Positions 17,301 through 26,573 of a DNA stretch of 64,000 bases are shown piece after piece; the stretch's first letter is position 1, and every line of letters starts with the position of its first letter. A model generated the notes under the pieces. That model saw only the letters and a program-made list of their open reading frames with translations, was not told the DNA's origin and did not search any database. This stretch comes from Streptomyces globisporus. GTDB lineage: Bacteria > Actinomycetota > Actinomycetes > Streptomycetales > Streptomycetaceae. The position numbers were made by a program, and so were the translations under genes. The stretch covers positions 140,555 to 204,554 of the forward strand of contig BMTG01000014.1 in the NCBI GenBank assembly GCA_014649555.1, in the 5' to 3' direction.

Positions 17301-18809
17301 TCACCCTTCCCGCCGCTCCGGCTCCAGCGGCGGGGCGGTGACCCCGCAGTGCACCGCGCACTCGGGCCGCTCGCTCCGGACGGCGGCGGTCGCGGCCGGG
17401 GTGCGCACCGTCCACCAGGCGAGGACGGCACCGGCGACCAGCAGACCCGCACACATCGGCATCGCCCGCCGGAAGGTCGTGGCGAACTCACCCGCGTCCC
17501 GGTACGCCTCGGGCCCCATCCCGGCGAGCAGCGGCAGGGCGGCCACGGCGATGAGCCCGGCGGCCCGGGCTGCGGCGTTGTTGATGCCGCTGGCCAGCCC
17601 GGCCCGCCCGGCGTCCACGGCGGCCAGGACGGTCGCGGTGAGCGGCGCGACGACCACGACGAGCCCGGCGCCGAGCACCAGGACGGCGGGCAGCACCTCG
17701 GTGACGTACCCGCCGAAGGAGGCGCTGCCCGGCCCCACCCGCAGCATCAGGAGCATCCCGGCGGCGGCCAGCAGCGGACCCACGGTGAGCGGGATCCGGG
17801 GTCCGATGCGCCGCCCCAGCTCACCGGCCTGGGCGGAGAAGAGCAGCATCAGCACGGTGGTGGGCAGCAGGGCTGTACCGGCCCCCAGCGCCGAGTACCC
17901 GGCGACGACCTGGAGCTGGATCGCGGAGAGGAAGAAGAAGCCGCCGAGGGCCGCGTAGACGCAGAAGGTCACCAGGTTGACCGAGGTGAACAGCCGGGAG
18001 CGGAAGATCGACGGCGGCAGCATGGGGTCGGCCCGCCGCCGCTCGACCCGCACGAAGGCGGCCCCCAGCAGCAGCCCGCCGACGGCCGACCCGATCACGA
18101 GCGGCGAGGCACCCTGCTCCGGGGCCTCGATCAGCGCGTATGTCACCCCGGCGAGCGCCAGCGCCCCGAGGGCGGCCCCCAGCACGTCGAACCGCCCGTG
18201 CGCCGCCGGATCCCGCGACTCCGGTACGTGCCGGAGCGCGACGGGTACGCAGATCGCGGCGAGCGGCAGATTCAGCAGGAACACCCACCGCCAGCCGGGC
18301 CCGTCGACGAGCCAGCCGCCCACGAACGGCCCCACGGCCGCCCCGACCCCGCCGAAGCCGGACCAGAGCCCCACGGCCCGCGCCCGGTCGTCCGGATGGA
18401 AACTGGCCTGGATGAGCGCGAGGGACCCCGGCGTGAGCAGCGCCCCGCCGACGCCCTGGAGCGCCCGGGCGGCGATGAGGACACCCGCGTTCGGCGCGAT
18501 CCCGCAGAGCAGGGAGGCCACCGCGAACCACACCACCCCGACGACGAACACCCGCCGCCGCCCGTACCGGTCCCCGAGCGCCCCGCCGAGGAGGATCAGC
18601 CCGGCGAGCGTGAGCATGTAGGCGTTGACGGTCCACTGGAGGGCGGCCATATCGGTGCCGAGGTCCTCGCCGATACGGGGCAGGGCGACGTTGATGACGG
18701 TGGAGTCGAGCATCGCCATCCCGGACCCGAGCACGGTGGTCAGCACGACCCAGCGCCCGACGGGCGAGGCGACCCGGATCTCCCCGGGGGCGGAGCCAGC
18801 AGCAGCCAT
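17301..18809 (-). CDS. DHA2-family MFS drug/metabolite exporter (14 TM)
   Basis: 502-residue proton-driven efflux pump of the EmrB/QacA type. The first helix carries motif D1 (LDSTVINVALPRIGEDLG), the loop after helix 2 carries motif A (LGDRYGRRRVFVVG), and further hydrophobic segments add up to about fourteen. The C-terminal tail (RSERPECAVHCGVTAPPLEP) is unusual in holding two Cys. Pumps of this class export hydrophobic antibiotics or dyes; the substrate here is unknown. No regulator of the TetR or MarR type adjoins it. Confidence 0.92.
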   Translation of the reverse strand: MAAAGSAPGEIRVASPVGRWVVLTTVLGSGMAMLDSTVINVALPRIGEDLGTDMAALQWTVNAYMLTLAGLILLGGALGDRYGRRRVFVVGVVWFAVASLLCGIAPNAGVLIAARALQGVGGALLTPGSLALIQASFHPDDRARAVGLWSGFGGVGAAVGPFVGGWLVDGPGWRWVFLLNLPLAAICVPVALRHVPESRDPAAHGRFDVLGAALGALALAGVTYALIEAPEQGASPLVIGSAVGGLLLGAAFVRVERRRADPMLPPSIFRSRLFTSVNLVTFCVYAALGGFFFLSAIQLQVVAGYSALGAGTALLPTTVLMLLFSAQAGELGRRIGPRIPLTVGPLLAAAGMLLMLRVGPGSASFGGYVTEVLPAVLVLGAGLVVVVAPLTATVLAAVDAGRAGLASGINNAAARAAGLIAVAALPLLAGMGPEAYRDAGEFATTFRRAMPMCAGLLVAGAVLAWWTVRTPAATAAVRSERPECAVHCGVTAPPLEPERREG

Positions 18810-18857
18810 GGGGCCAGGGTGCCCCGACGCGCCCTTCCCCGCACCCCTGCCCGTTAC

Positions 18858-18907
18858 GGGGGCGCTGCCCCCGCACCCCCGCTCCTCAATCGCCGGAGGG
18901 GCTTGTT
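18858..18907 (-). repeat. Dispersed Streptomyces hairpin repeat, copy 2, inside a gene end
   Basis: Contains GGGGGCGCTGCCCCCG (hairpin) then CTCCTCAATCG and CCGGAGGGGCTTG, the same element as at 8659-8706. Its right half codes the last residues and stop codon of the MalY/PatB gene. Confidence 0.7.
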
Positions 18908-20067
18908 CTCAGGCTCTCCACCGCCCGCACCAACGCCTCCACCCCCCGCACAACCTTCTCCCGAGGACACCCCACGTTCAGCCGCACGCACCCCGGCGCC
19001 CCGTAGACGGAACCCCCCATCACCGCCACCCGCTCCCGCTCCACCAGCACCCGCTGCAACGCCGGCTCCTCCACCCCCAGCGGCCGCAGGTCGATCCACG
19101 CCAGGTATCCGGCCTGCGGCGGCTCCCACCCCAGCTCGGGGAACGCCGCCCCCAGCCGCTCCGCGACGTACCCCAGGTTCCCCGCCACATACGCCCGCAC
19201 CGCGTCCAGCCACGCCGCCCCCTCCCGGTACGCCGCGATGTGCGCGGTCAGCGACAGGACGGCCGGTGACGCCAGCCCCTCCGCCGTCTCCATCCGCCGC
19301 AGGAACTCCGCCCGGTCGGCGGGGTCCCCGATGAACCCGTACGAACCGGTCAGCGCCGGAAAGTTGAACGCCTTCGACCCGGAGGTGATGAGCGCCCACC
19401 GGCCGTCACCCGCCACCCGCGTCCACGGCACATGGACGCGCCCCGCACCGTCGTCGTGCACGAAGTCGGCGTGGATCTCGTCGCTGATCACCGCGACCCC
19501 GTACCGCTCGGCGAGCGCCGCCGTCCGGGCCAGTTCGTCGGCCGTCCACACCCGGCCGGTCGGGTTGTGGGGCGAGCACAACACCAGCACCTTCGCGTCG
19601 CCCCGCGAAAGCTCCCTCTCCAGCGCCTCGTCGTCCCCCACCGGCACGCCGCGCAGCTCCCGCCCGAGCCCGGTGATCGCCTTGCGGAAGCCGTCGTACA
19701 CAGGGGTGTGGACGACGACGCCGTCCCCTTCCACCGTCCACATCTGGAGCAGCTGGGAGAGCTGGCTGAGCACGGACGGCCCGTAGACGAGCTGCCCGGT
19801 GTCGATCTCGGCGCCGTACCGCGTGGCGTACCAGTGGGCGATCGCCGAGCGGAAGTCGTCCTGCCACCAGGTGGTGTAGCCGAACACCCCGTGGTCCAGG
19901 CGGGCCCGGAGCGCGGCCAGGACCTCGGGGGCGGTGGCGAAGTCCATGTCGGAGATGGTGAACGGCAGCAGGCCGTCGACGCCGAACCGGTCGGCGACCC
20001 CGTCCCACTGGACGCACCAGGTGCCCCGGCGGTCGACGGCGGTATCGAAGTCGTAGGGCGCGCCCAC
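18886..20067 (-). CDS. MalY/PatB-type PLP cystathionine beta-lyase/aminotransferase
   Basis: A 393-residue fold-type I PLP enzyme. It shows the family start YDFDTAVDRRGTWCVQWD, LPFTISDMDFATAPEVLAAL, the PLP Asp/Asn region LCSPHNPTGRVW and SDEIHADF, and the Schiff-base Lys in ALITSGSKAFNFPAL. PatB/MalY proteins cleave cystathionine and other cysteine S-conjugates. GTG at 20067 was chosen because AGAGGA precedes it by six bases; a longer frame has no start signal. The last residues (TSPSGD) are encoded by a dispersed repeat, so the C-terminus is probably recent. Confidence 0.9.
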   Translation of the reverse strand: MGAPYDFDTAVDRRGTWCVQWDGVADRFGVDGLLPFTISDMDFATAPEVLAALRARLDHGVFGYTTWWQDDFRSAIAHWYATRYGAEIDTGQLVYGPSVLSQLSQLLQMWTVEGDGVVVHTPVYDGFRKAITGLGRELRGVPVGDDEALERELSRGDAKVLVLCSPHNPTGRVWTADELARTAALAERYGVAVISDEIHADFVHDDGAGRVHVPWTRVAGDGRWALITSGSKAFNFPALTGSYGFIGDPADRAEFLRRMETAEGLASPAVLSLTAHIAAYREGAAWLDAVRAYVAGNLGYVAERLGAAFPELGWEPPQAGYLAWIDLRPLGVEEPALQRVLVERERVAVMGGSVYGAPGCVRLNVGCPREKVVRGVEALVRAVESLRTSPSGD

Positions 20068-20100
20068 AGCAGATCCTCTTCTCTCTCCCGGCACAGCGAC

Positions 20101-20131
20101 GGGCCCGGCCCCCCGAGGGAGGACCGGGCCC
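20101..20131 (-). terminator. Hairpin terminator of fbaA
   Basis: GGGCCCGG (20101-20108) pairs with CCGGGCCC (20124-20131), 36 bases past the aldolase stop codon. Confidence 0.7.
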
Positions 20132-20167
20132 GGCACCGTGCGTCGTCACGTCCGTGCGGACGGGTGA

Positions 20168-21199
20168 CTACTTCAGCTTCGTGCCCGTGGAGCGCAGGTT
20201 CGCGCAGGCCTCGGTGACGCGCGCGGCCATGCCGGCCTCGGCGAGCTTGCCCCAGGTGCGGGGGTCGTAGGTCTTCTTGTTGCCGACCTCGCCGTCGACC
20301 TTCAGGACACCGTCGTAGTTGCGGAACATGTGGTCCGCGACCGGGCGGGTGAAGGCGTACTGGGTGTCGGTGTCGAGGTTCATCTTCACGACGCCGTTCT
20401 CCAGCGCGGTGGCGATCTCCTCGGCGGTGGAGCCCGAACCGCCGTGGAAGACGAAGTCGAACGGCTGGCTGCCGGCCGGCTTGCCGTACTTCTCGGAGAC
20501 GCCCGCCTGGAGGTCCTTCAGCAGCTCGGGGCGGAGCACGACGTTGCCCGGCTTGTAGACACCGTGGACGTTGCCGAAGGAGGCGGCCAGCAGGTAGCGG
20601 CCCTTCTCGCCCAGGCCGAGCGCCTCGGCGGTACGCAGCGCGTCGTCGACGGTCGTGTACAGCTCGTCGTTGATCTCGTGCGTGACGCCGTCCTCCTCAC
20701 CGCCGGTCGGGGTGATCTCGACCTCAAGGATGATCTTGGCGGCGGCGGCCTTGGCCAGCAGCTCCTGGCCGATGGCCAGGTTGTCGGCGAGGGTCTCGGC
20801 CGAACCGTCCCACATGTGGGACTGGAACAGCGGGTTGAGGCCCTTGGCGACGCGCTCGGCGGAGACGTCGAGCAGCGGACGTACGTACCCGTCCAGCTTG
20901 TCCTTGGGGCAGTGGTCGGTGTGCAGCGCGATGGTGACGTCGTACTTCGCGGCGACGATGTGCGCGAACTCGGCCAGGGCGACCGCGCCCGTGACCATGT
21001 CCTTGTTGTACTGGCCGCCCAGGAACTCCGCACCACCGGTGGAGATCTGGACGATGCCGTCGCTCTCGGCCTCCGCGAAGCCGCGCAGCGCGGCGTGCAG
21101 GGTCTGGGACGAGGTCACGTTGATGGCCGGGTAGGCGAACTTGCCCGCCTTTGCCCGGTCGAGCATCTCGGCGTAAGCCTCGGGGGTTGCGATGGGCAT
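20168..21199 (-). CDS. fbaA: Class II fructose-bisphosphate aldolase
   Basis: Zinc-dependent aldolase of glycolysis/gluconeogenesis, 343 residues. The metal-binding motif IALHTDHCPKDKLDGYV, EVEITPTGGEEDGV, phosphate-binding FVFHGGSGSTAEE and KMNLDTDTQYAF are all present. Class II enzymes of this longer (class IIA, E. coli-like) subtype are standard in actinobacteria. AGGAGC precedes the ATG at about eight bases. It lies downstream of pyrE, separated by a parS palindrome, and is monocistronic. Confidence 0.97.
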   Translation of the reverse strand: MPIATPEAYAEMLDRAKAGKFAYPAINVTSSQTLHAALRGFAEAESDGIVQISTGGAEFLGGQYNKDMVTGAVALAEFAHIVAAKYDVTIALHTDHCPKDKLDGYVRPLLDVSAERVAKGLNPLFQSHMWDGSAETLADNLAIGQELLAKAAAAKIILEVEITPTGGEEDGVTHEINDELYTTVDDALRTAEALGLGEKGRYLLAASFGNVHGVYKPGNVVLRPELLKDLQAGVSEKYGKPAGSQPFDFVFHGGSGSTAEEIATALENGVVKMNLDTDTQYAFTRPVADHMFRNYDGVLKVDGEVGNKKTYDPRTWGKLAEAGMAARVTEACANLRSTGTKLK

Positions 21200-21307
21200 C
21201 TGACCGCTCCTTGGGATGTGCGGGTGTGCAGGCTGTGAGTCCCTGACCTGGGGGCGACGTCATCGTCGCCCCCATCTTCCCAGACTTGCCATCCGGCTCC
21301 ACCCGGC

Positions 21308-21335
21308 GGACCCGGTTTCACGTGAAACCGGGTCC
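21308..21335. other. parS: parS-type partition site within a 28-bp perfect palindrome
   Basis: GTTTCACGTGAAAC at 21315-21328 is a perfect match to the 14-bp ParB-binding site of Streptomyces chromosomes. The flanks extend the symmetry (GGACCC on the left, GGGTCC on the right) to 28 bp. It lies between the pyrE stop codon (21345) and the fbaA promoter, where the longer palindrome could also fold in pyrE RNA. Streptomyces parS sites cluster around oriC, so the window is probably in the origin-proximal core. Confidence 0.85.
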
Positions 21336-21344
21336 GGGGAGGGT

Positions 21345-21884
21345 TCAGCCCAGGTCGAGATCGGCCACCGAGTAGACGTGGACGTACGGCAGACCGGCCT
21401 CGGCGACGGCCGGGGCGGCACCGCGCTCGACGATCACGGCGACGGCGACGACCTCGCCACCCGCCTCACGGACCGCCTCGACGGCGGTCAGCGGCGAGCC
21501 GCCCGTGGTGGAGGTGTCCTCGACGACCAGGCAGCGGCGGCCCTTGACGTCCGTGCCCTCGATCCGGCGCTGCATCCCGTGGGCCTTCTGCGCCTTGCGG
21601 ACGACGAACGCGTCCAGGCTCTGCCCCCGGGCGGCGGAGGCGTGCAGCATCGAGGTAGCGACCGGGTCGGCGCCGAGCGTCAGCCCGCCGACGCAGTCGT
21701 AGTCCAGCTCGGCGGTGGCGTCGAGCATGACCTGCCCGACCAGCGGCGCGGCCTTGCCGTCCAGCGTGATCCGGCGCAGGTCGATGTACCAGTCGGCTTC
21801 CAGACCCGAGGAGAGGGTCACCTTGCCGTGCACCACGGCCTTGTCCTTGATCTGCTGGAGCAGGTCAGCGCGTACGTCAGTCAT
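21345..21884 (-). CDS. pyrE: Orotate phosphoribosyltransferase
   Basis: Transfers phosphoribose from PRPP to orotate in pyrimidine synthesis, 179 residues. The PRPP motif reads CLVVEDTSTTGGSPLTAVEA, and the N-terminal segment TLSSGLEADWYIDLRRI is the orotate-binding hallmark. ATG at 21884 (MTDVRADLL) is preferred; a GTG two codons upstream is the alternative. Neither has a strong ribosome binding site. It follows the aldose epimerase gene by about 70 bases in the same direction. Confidence 0.96.
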   Translation of the reverse strand: MTDVRADLLQQIKDKAVVHGKVTLSSGLEADWYIDLRRITLDGKAAPLVGQVMLDATAELDYDCVGGLTLGADPVATSMLHASAARGQSLDAFVVRKAQKAHGMQRRIEGTDVKGRRCLVVEDTSTTGGSPLTAVEAVREAGGEVVAVAVIVERGAAPAVAEAGLPYVHVYSVADLDLG

Positions 21885-21956
21885 GTCCACGAGGGTAAGC
21901 GGTGCCGCACGGGCCCACGCCCGGGCCCACGTCCAGGCCCACGCCCGGGCACCGGC

Positions 21957-22763
21957 TCAGAGCCGCGTCCAGCTCCAGGTCGTGGTCATCTCCAGCGGGT
22001 CGATCGGGGTCACCAGGCGGGGCGTGGTGTTCAGCCCGTTCGGCGGACCGGACTGCGGTTCCACGCAGACGGCCTCGTCCTGCTCGTCGTAGACCACCAC
22101 CCACTCGCTGCGGCTCTTCACCGTCAGCTCCAGCCGCTCCGGCCAGGTGATCTTCACGTCCACACCGTCGGGCATCCCGAAGCAGTCGTCCCACGGGCCG
22201 GGCTGCGGGTCGATGCGCCGCCCGGTCGGCAGATGGTCCCCGCCCCGCTCCTCCTGCCAGGCGGCGTCGAAGGACAGCTCGGCGTCCCGGCCGTCGAGGG
22301 TGCGGTGGAACCAGGGGTGCCAGCCGGCCTGGGCCGGGAAGGAGTCGCCGTACGTCTCGACGGCCAGGCCCAGCGTGAGCGTGTCCTCCGTCAGCTCGAA
22401 GGTCTGCGTCACCCGGCCCTCGTACGGCCAGGGCTTCGCGAGGTCGTAGTAGAAGGCCGCCCGGCCCTCGGCCAGGTCGGCGGCCGTGTGCGCGGGGTGC
22501 CAGGAGGTGTCCCGGCCGGTGCCGTGGATGGCGTGCGGCGGGGAGTTCAGCGGCAGTTCGTGGAGCTCGTCGCCGTTGCGGAACTGCCCGTACCCCGTAC
22601 GCCCGCACCAGGGGACCATCGGGAAGCAGCCGTACCGATCGCCCTGGCGGAGCAGTTCGGTGGACCCGATCCGCAGGCTGCTGATCCGGCAGCCGTGCAC
22701 GGGGTCGACGGTCAACTCGGCCGCGCCGACGGTCAGCCTGACGTTCTCTTCGCTGCTGCTCAC
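21957..22763 (-). CDS. Aldose 1-epimerase family protein
   Basis: 268 residues, beta-sandwich sugar mutarotase family. Seen: DPVHGCRISSLRIGSTELL, CFPMVPWCGRTGYGQF, the His-containing PPHAIHGTGRDTSWHP and AGWHPWFHR, and DDCFGMPDGVDVKITWP. The catalytic His residues at the two H-containing motifs and the Glu region VCVEPQSGPPNGLN (E-P-x-S/T-G-P-P) are kept. Galactose or glucose mutarotation is likely. It sits between pyrE and the SRPBCC gene. Confidence 0.9.
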   Translation of the reverse strand: MSSSEENVRLTVGAAELTVDPVHGCRISSLRIGSTELLRQGDRYGCFPMVPWCGRTGYGQFRNGDELHELPLNSPPHAIHGTGRDTSWHPAHTAADLAEGRAAFYYDLAKPWPYEGRVTQTFELTEDTLTLGLAVETYGDSFPAQAGWHPWFHRTLDGRDAELSFDAAWQEERGGDHLPTGRRIDPQPGPWDDCFGMPDGVDVKITWPERLELTVKSRSEWVVVYDEQDEAVCVEPQSGPPNGLNTTPRLVTPIDPLEMTTTWSWTRL

Positions 22764-22783
22764 CCGACGACCCTACTGGCGGC

Positions 22784-23692
22784 TCACGGCCTGCGGCGCC
22801 GCAACGCCCGGCCCAGCACCACGGCGGAGGCGAGCGCGAGGGCGGCGGCGGGGGCGACCCACCGCAGCGTGGTGCTCGCACCACCCGCCTCCGGGGAGGG
22901 CACGGGGGCGTAGCGGCCGCGCGGGGGCGCGTGGTCGACCTCCTCGGCGCTGCGCCCGATCATGGTGCGGCGGGCGTGCGCGGCCTCGGCGGGCGGTTCG
23001 TCCGGAACGGTGAACTCCACCCCGGCGACGGGGTCGAGCGAGGGCGGCGGCACGGGGGAGTCGTAGAGGGACCCGGGGTCGTCACCGCCCGGGCCGCCCA
23101 CGTCGTCCGCATCGTCCGCGCGGATCCCGTCGCCCGAGGCGTCCGCGCCATCCGCGCCGTCCGCGCCCTCCTCGTCGCCCGCAAGCCCCTCCGCGGCCAC
23201 GGCGTCGTCCACATCGGCGTCGGCTTCCGCGTCCCCGTCGGCGTCCCCGCCCTCCCGCGCCGCCAGCGACTCCGTCACCAGTTGCTGGGTGAAGCGGTCC
23301 AGGAGCCGGTGGGCGGCCGCGAGCGCCGCGCCCTCCTCCAGCTCGACCAGCCGTCCGTCCCCGTCGGCCGTACCGCTGTAGGCGATCGTCGTCCCGCCGT
23401 CCGCCGCCGTGAGGCCGATGGTCAGGGCCAGCTCGACCGCGCCGGTGCCCCGGGCCTCCACGCCCTTGCCCGTGACGGAGAAGCGGCCTCTCTCCGGGCC
23501 GGTGAGCCGCAGCTCGCCCCGGTAGGTGATGGTGTGGCCGCCGGCCCGCAGCTTCAGCCGGCCCGCCAGGGGCGACGCCGACGCGTCGGCGTCCTGCTGG
23601 AGGCCGGGGACACAGCGGGCGACCCGGGCGGGATCGCCCAGGGTGCGCAGCAGGGTCGGGACGGGAACCGGAACGAACACCTCATGCTCCAT
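22784..23692 (-). CDS. SRPBCC/CoxG-like lipid-binding fold with acidic linker and C-terminal membrane anchor
   Basis: 302 residues. Residues 1-150 are an SRPBCC fold of the carbon monoxide dehydrogenase subunit G type: MEHEVFVPVPVPTLLRTLGD, ARVARCVPGLQ, YRGELRLTGPERGRFSVTG. Then follows a strongly acidic Asp/Ala/Gly linker of about 60 residues, a Pro-rich region, and a C-terminal hydrophobic helix (WVAPAAALALASAVVLG) with a basic tail RALRRRRP, predicting a tail-anchored cytoplasmic protein. No CO dehydrogenase genes adjoin. Such proteins may bind hydrophobic ligands at the membrane; the role is unknown. ATG 23692 has a weak ribosome binding site. Confidence 0.82.
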   Translation of the reverse strand: MEHEVFVPVPVPTLLRTLGDPARVARCVPGLQQDADASASPLAGRLKLRAGGHTITYRGELRLTGPERGRFSVTGKGVEARGTGAVELALTIGLTAADGGTTIAYSGTADGDGRLVELEEGAALAAAHRLLDRFTQQLVTESLAAREGGDADGDAEADADVDDAVAAEGLAGDEEGADGADGADASGDGIRADDADDVGGPGGDDPGSLYDSPVPPPSLDPVAGVEFTVPDEPPAEAAHARRTMIGRSAEEVDHAPPRGRYAPVPSPEAGGASTTLRWVAPAAALALASAVVLGRALRRRRP

Positions 23693-23802
23693 GGAAACCG
23701 AGCCTAATCGGCCACGGCCCCGGACGTCAGCGCTTCCGCCCGCCGAGGAACCGCCGAAGACCGCCGAAGAACGCCGAAGGCCGACGGCCGCACCCAGCCG
23801 GC

Positions 23803-25401
23803 TCACGCGTCCTCCCAGTACCTCGGGTGGATCAGCGTCGACGGGAGCAGCCCCGGCAGCCGGGCCTCGGCCGCGGCCCGCGCCCCCTCGCGCAGCTCCC
23901 GGCCCCGCAGCGAGCGCGGTTCGGGCCCTCCGGCGGCCAGCGCGGCCTGCGGCGCCCGGCCCGCCGCGGCGAGGAGGAACCCCCAGTCCTCCCGCTCCCG
24001 GCCCTCCCCACCGCCCCGGTCCGGGCTGGCGGCGAAGCCCGCGTACCGGCCGGTGACGCGATAGGGACGGGTCGCGAGGCCGCCCGCGCGCACCGACGCC
24101 TCCACCGTCCAGAAGGTCTGCGGCCGGGCCCCCAGCGGTCCGGCGTGCACCACGAGCCGCCCGTCCGGGGCCAGGGCCTCCCCGATCAGCCCGTAGAACT
24201 CGGCCGAATACAGCTTCGTACTGGCGGTGATGCCCGGGTCCGGGAGGTCGGAGATCACCACGTCGTAGCGGCCGTGGTCGGCCCGGAGCCAGGGGAACGC
24301 GTCCGCCCCGACCAGAGTGAGGCGGGGGTCGCGGAAGGCGTGGCCGTTCAGTTCGGAGAGGGCGGGGTCGGTACGGGCCAGTCGGGTGACGGCGGGGTCC
24401 AGCTCGACGACGGTGACCGCGCGGACGTCCTCGTAACGCAGCACCTCGCGGGCGGCGAGCCCGTCGCCGCCACCGAGGATGAGCACACGGGCGCGGGGCC
24501 CGTTCATCGCGGGGTGCACCAGCGCCTCGTGGTAGCGGTACTCGTCGCGGGCGCTGACCCGCAGCCGGCCGTCCAGATAGAGGCCGAGGGAGTCCCGGTC
24601 GGTGCCGGTCACCACGACCTCCTGCACCCCGGTCTGCACGGCGACCCGCACCTGGTCCCCGTACACCGCCCGGCGCGCCGCCCGCTCGAAGTCGTCGACC
24701 AGCACCGTGGCGGTGGCCAGCACCGCGATCACCGAGACGTTGGCCAGGACGAGGAGCCAGCGGGACCGGGGGCTCAGGTCGCTCCGGAACACCCACAGGA
24801 CGAGCGCCCCGCCCGCCGCCGCGTTGACCGCGCCGGTGAACAGCGCACCGGTCAACTGCCCCAGCATCGGCAGCAGCAGAAAGGGGAACGCGAGCCCGCC
24901 GACCAGCGCGCCCACGTAGTCGGCGGCGAAGAGATCGGCGACGGCCCCGCCCGCGTCCTGCCGGTCGACGCGCTGGATCAGCGTCATCAGCAGCGGGATC
25001 TCCGCGCCGATCAGCACTCCGATCGCCAGCGAGAACCCGACCAGGGCGTACTGCGAATCGCCGAGCCAGGCGAACGAGGCGTAGAGGACCAGCGCGGATG
25101 AGCCGCCGATCAGGGCGAGAGCCGCCTCGATCATCCCGAAACCGACGGCGGCACGGCAGCGCAAACGTTTCGCGAGAAGGGATCCGATGCCCATCGCGAA
25201 CACCATCACGGAGAGCACGACGGACGCCTGGGTGACCGAATCGCCGATGAGATACGAGGCGAGCGCGACCAGTTCGAGCTCGTAGACGAGACCGCAGGCG
25301 GCGCAGACGAAGACCGCGGCCAGCACGAGGAACCGGCCGGTCCTCGGCCGTACGGGGAGCCGCGCCGCGCCCCCTCGCAGCGACATCTGCTGGTCGATCA
25401 T
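23803..25401 (-). CDS. Polyamine aminopropyltransferase-like enzyme with N-terminal membrane domain
   Basis: 532 residues. About seven transmembrane helices occupy residues 20-235 (from [20 protein letters not shown] onward). A spermidine synthase domain follows: [20 protein letters not shown] (SAM/decarboxylated-SAM binding), [27 protein letters not shown] (active-site Asp) and KLYSAEFY. This fused layout is common in actinobacteria and some members make polyamines or related alkylated products; the substrate here is unproven. The start codon at 25401 lies 67 bases after the DUF2617 gene, so they probably form one operon. Confidence 0.88.
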   Translation of the reverse strand: MIDQQMSLRGGAARLPVRPRTGRFLVLAAVFVCAACGLVYELELVALASYLIGDSVTQASVVLSVMVFAMGIGSLLAKRLRCRAAVGFGMIEAALALIGGSSALVLYASFAWLGDSQYALVGFSLAIGVLIGAEIPLLMTLIQRVDRQDAGGAVADLFAADYVGALVGGLAFPFLLLPMLGQLTGALFTGAVNAAAGGALVLWVFRSDLSPRSRWLLVLANVSVIAVLATATVLVDDFERAARRAVYGDQVRVAVQTGVQEVVVTGTDRDSLGLYLDGRLRVSARDEYRYHEALVHPAMNGPRARVLILGGGDGLAAREVLRYEDVRAVTVVELDPAVTRLARTDPALSELNGHAFRDPRLTLVGADAFPWLRADHGRYDVVISDLPDPGITASTKLYSAEFYGLIGEALAPDGRLVVHAGPLGARPQTFWTVEASVRAGGLATRPYRVTGRYAGFAASPDRGGGEGREREDWGFLLAAAGRAPQAALAAGGPEPRSLRGRELREGARAAAEARLPGLLPSTLIHPRYWEDA

Positions 25402-25468
25402 GACGCGAACGCTACGTCACGACACGGTCGCACCTTGTCACCCACACGGGTGTAAGTGCCCCTGCCAC

Positions 25469-25990
25469 TCAGGCCGCGGGAGCCGGAATCCGCACGCCCA
25501 CCCGGGTCCGGGTCACCACCAACTGCCCCTCCTGCGGGTACGCGTGCCAGGTGCGCCACCGCACCTGGCCCTCGGTGCGCTGGGCGAGCATCGCGGTGAA
25601 GGCGTACGGGCTGCCGGGGAAGGTGCCCACCAGGCCGTGCGGGTGGTCGCTCACCAGGGCGAGCAGCTCCTGCGCGCGCCCGGCGAACTGCCCCTGGGTC
25701 AGGGTCTCCACCCGCGCCGCGAATTCGTACTCCCGGTCCCCGAGGCGCTTCGAGACACCGAGGGGCAGGGGGGTGCTGCTGCCGGGCATACAGGCCACGG
25801 TCTCGGAACAGACCCCGTGCTCCTCCTGGAGGAGCACCTGGTGGGAGGCGCCGAGCAGCCTCAACTGGAGTTCGGCGCCGTCGAACCGGAGGTCGAGGAC
25901 CGCCAGGGCGGGCAGCGGCTCCCGCCCCAGCATCCAGGCCAGGTCGGCGGCGCGGGTATCGGAATAGGCCGTCTGGAGGGTGGTGAGCAT
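25469..25990 (-). CDS. DUF2617 family protein
   Basis: 173-residue cytoplasmic protein matching DUF2617. Recognised segments: LAWMLGREPLPALAVLDLRF, LQLRLLGASHQVLLQ, and EYEFAARVETLTQGQFAGRA. GGAG lies seven bases before the ATG at 25990. It precedes the membrane aminopropyltransferase gene in the same direction, an arrangement often seen in Streptomyces that suggests linked function, but no activity is known. Confidence 0.85.
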   Translation of the reverse strand: MLTTLQTAYSDTRAADLAWMLGREPLPALAVLDLRFDGAELQLRLLGASHQVLLQEEHGVCSETVACMPGSSTPLPLGVSKRLGDREYEFAARVETLTQGQFAGRAQELLALVSDHPHGLVGTFPGSPYAFTAMLAQRTEGQVRWRTWHAYPQEGQLVVTRTRVGVRIPAPAA

Positions 25991-26231
25991 GGGTGGGCTC
26001 CGCAAACACACATGGACACCGGGACAGCGGAACGCCCCCTGCATGACTGCGCGTGGGAGGTGAGGGCGCCCGATCTGGTCCAACTGGGGTCCGAGGGCTG
26101 AATGTTCTCTTCGACGAGGGAATCACGAAGTACGCCGCACTCACAGCGTTTTCGCCCAACTTGCCGTGGTTTCCATCCCCTCGGGGGCCCCACGGTTCAA
26201 CTGTTCAAACGAAAACGTCCGCGTCGCTCAA

Positions 26232-26269
26232 CAAAAAGGCGCCCGGAGGGAGTTCACCCTCCGGACGCC
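26232..26269 (-). terminator. Rho-independent terminator of the small-protein pair
   Basis: On the minus strand GGCGTCCGGAGGG pairs with CCCTCCGGGCGCC across TGAACT and is followed by TTTTTGT. A U-tract like this is unusual in such high-GC DNA and marks a true intrinsic terminator. Confidence 0.85.
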
Positions 26270-26307
26270 CGGCGTCAGGTCACTGTCGGTGACCCTCGGC
26301 GGCCGGG

Positions 26308-26553
26308 TCAGTCACCGCCGCCCCCACCGCTGCACGAATACCCTCCGGAGCTCCGGCTCCCTCCGGAGCGCCGGCTCCCGCCCGAAGACCGCGTGCCTCC
26401 GCTGCCGGAAGACCGCGTGCCTCCACCGCTGTAAGGAGGCGTGCCTCCTCCCCGGCCGGCATCCCGGCGGCTGTCGCGCACCATCCCCCACACGAGCCAG
26501 ACGACGCCCGCCACCGGCGCCCCCAGCAACAGCACCGTCAAGACGATCTCCAT
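26308..26553 (-). CDS. Tiny membrane protein with Gly/Ser-rich tail (second of tandem pair)
   Basis: 81 residues: an N-terminal hydrophobic helix (EIVLTVLLLGAPVAGVVWLVWG), a basic stretch VRDSRRDAGR, then a tail of Gly-Ser-Arg repeats (SGGGTRSSGSGG and similar) ending CSGGGGGD. Its size, layout and 5' leader match the gene just upstream. A GGCGGGTGAG ribosome-binding-like stretch precedes the ATG. Family not recognised. The tail could be extended on either face of the membrane. Confidence 0.65.
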   Translation of the reverse strand: MEIVLTVLLLGAPVAGVVWLVWGMVRDSRRDAGRGGGTPPYSGGGTRSSGSGGTRSSGGSRRSGGSRSSGGYSCSGGGGGD

Positions 26554-26573
26554 GCGCTCACCCGCCTTCCTGG

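Noticed and set aside
21902-21955. GCCCACGCCCGGGC near-repeats between pyrE and galM
   Set aside because: Short and degenerate, explained by GC-rich slippage; no gene or stable long stem is evident.
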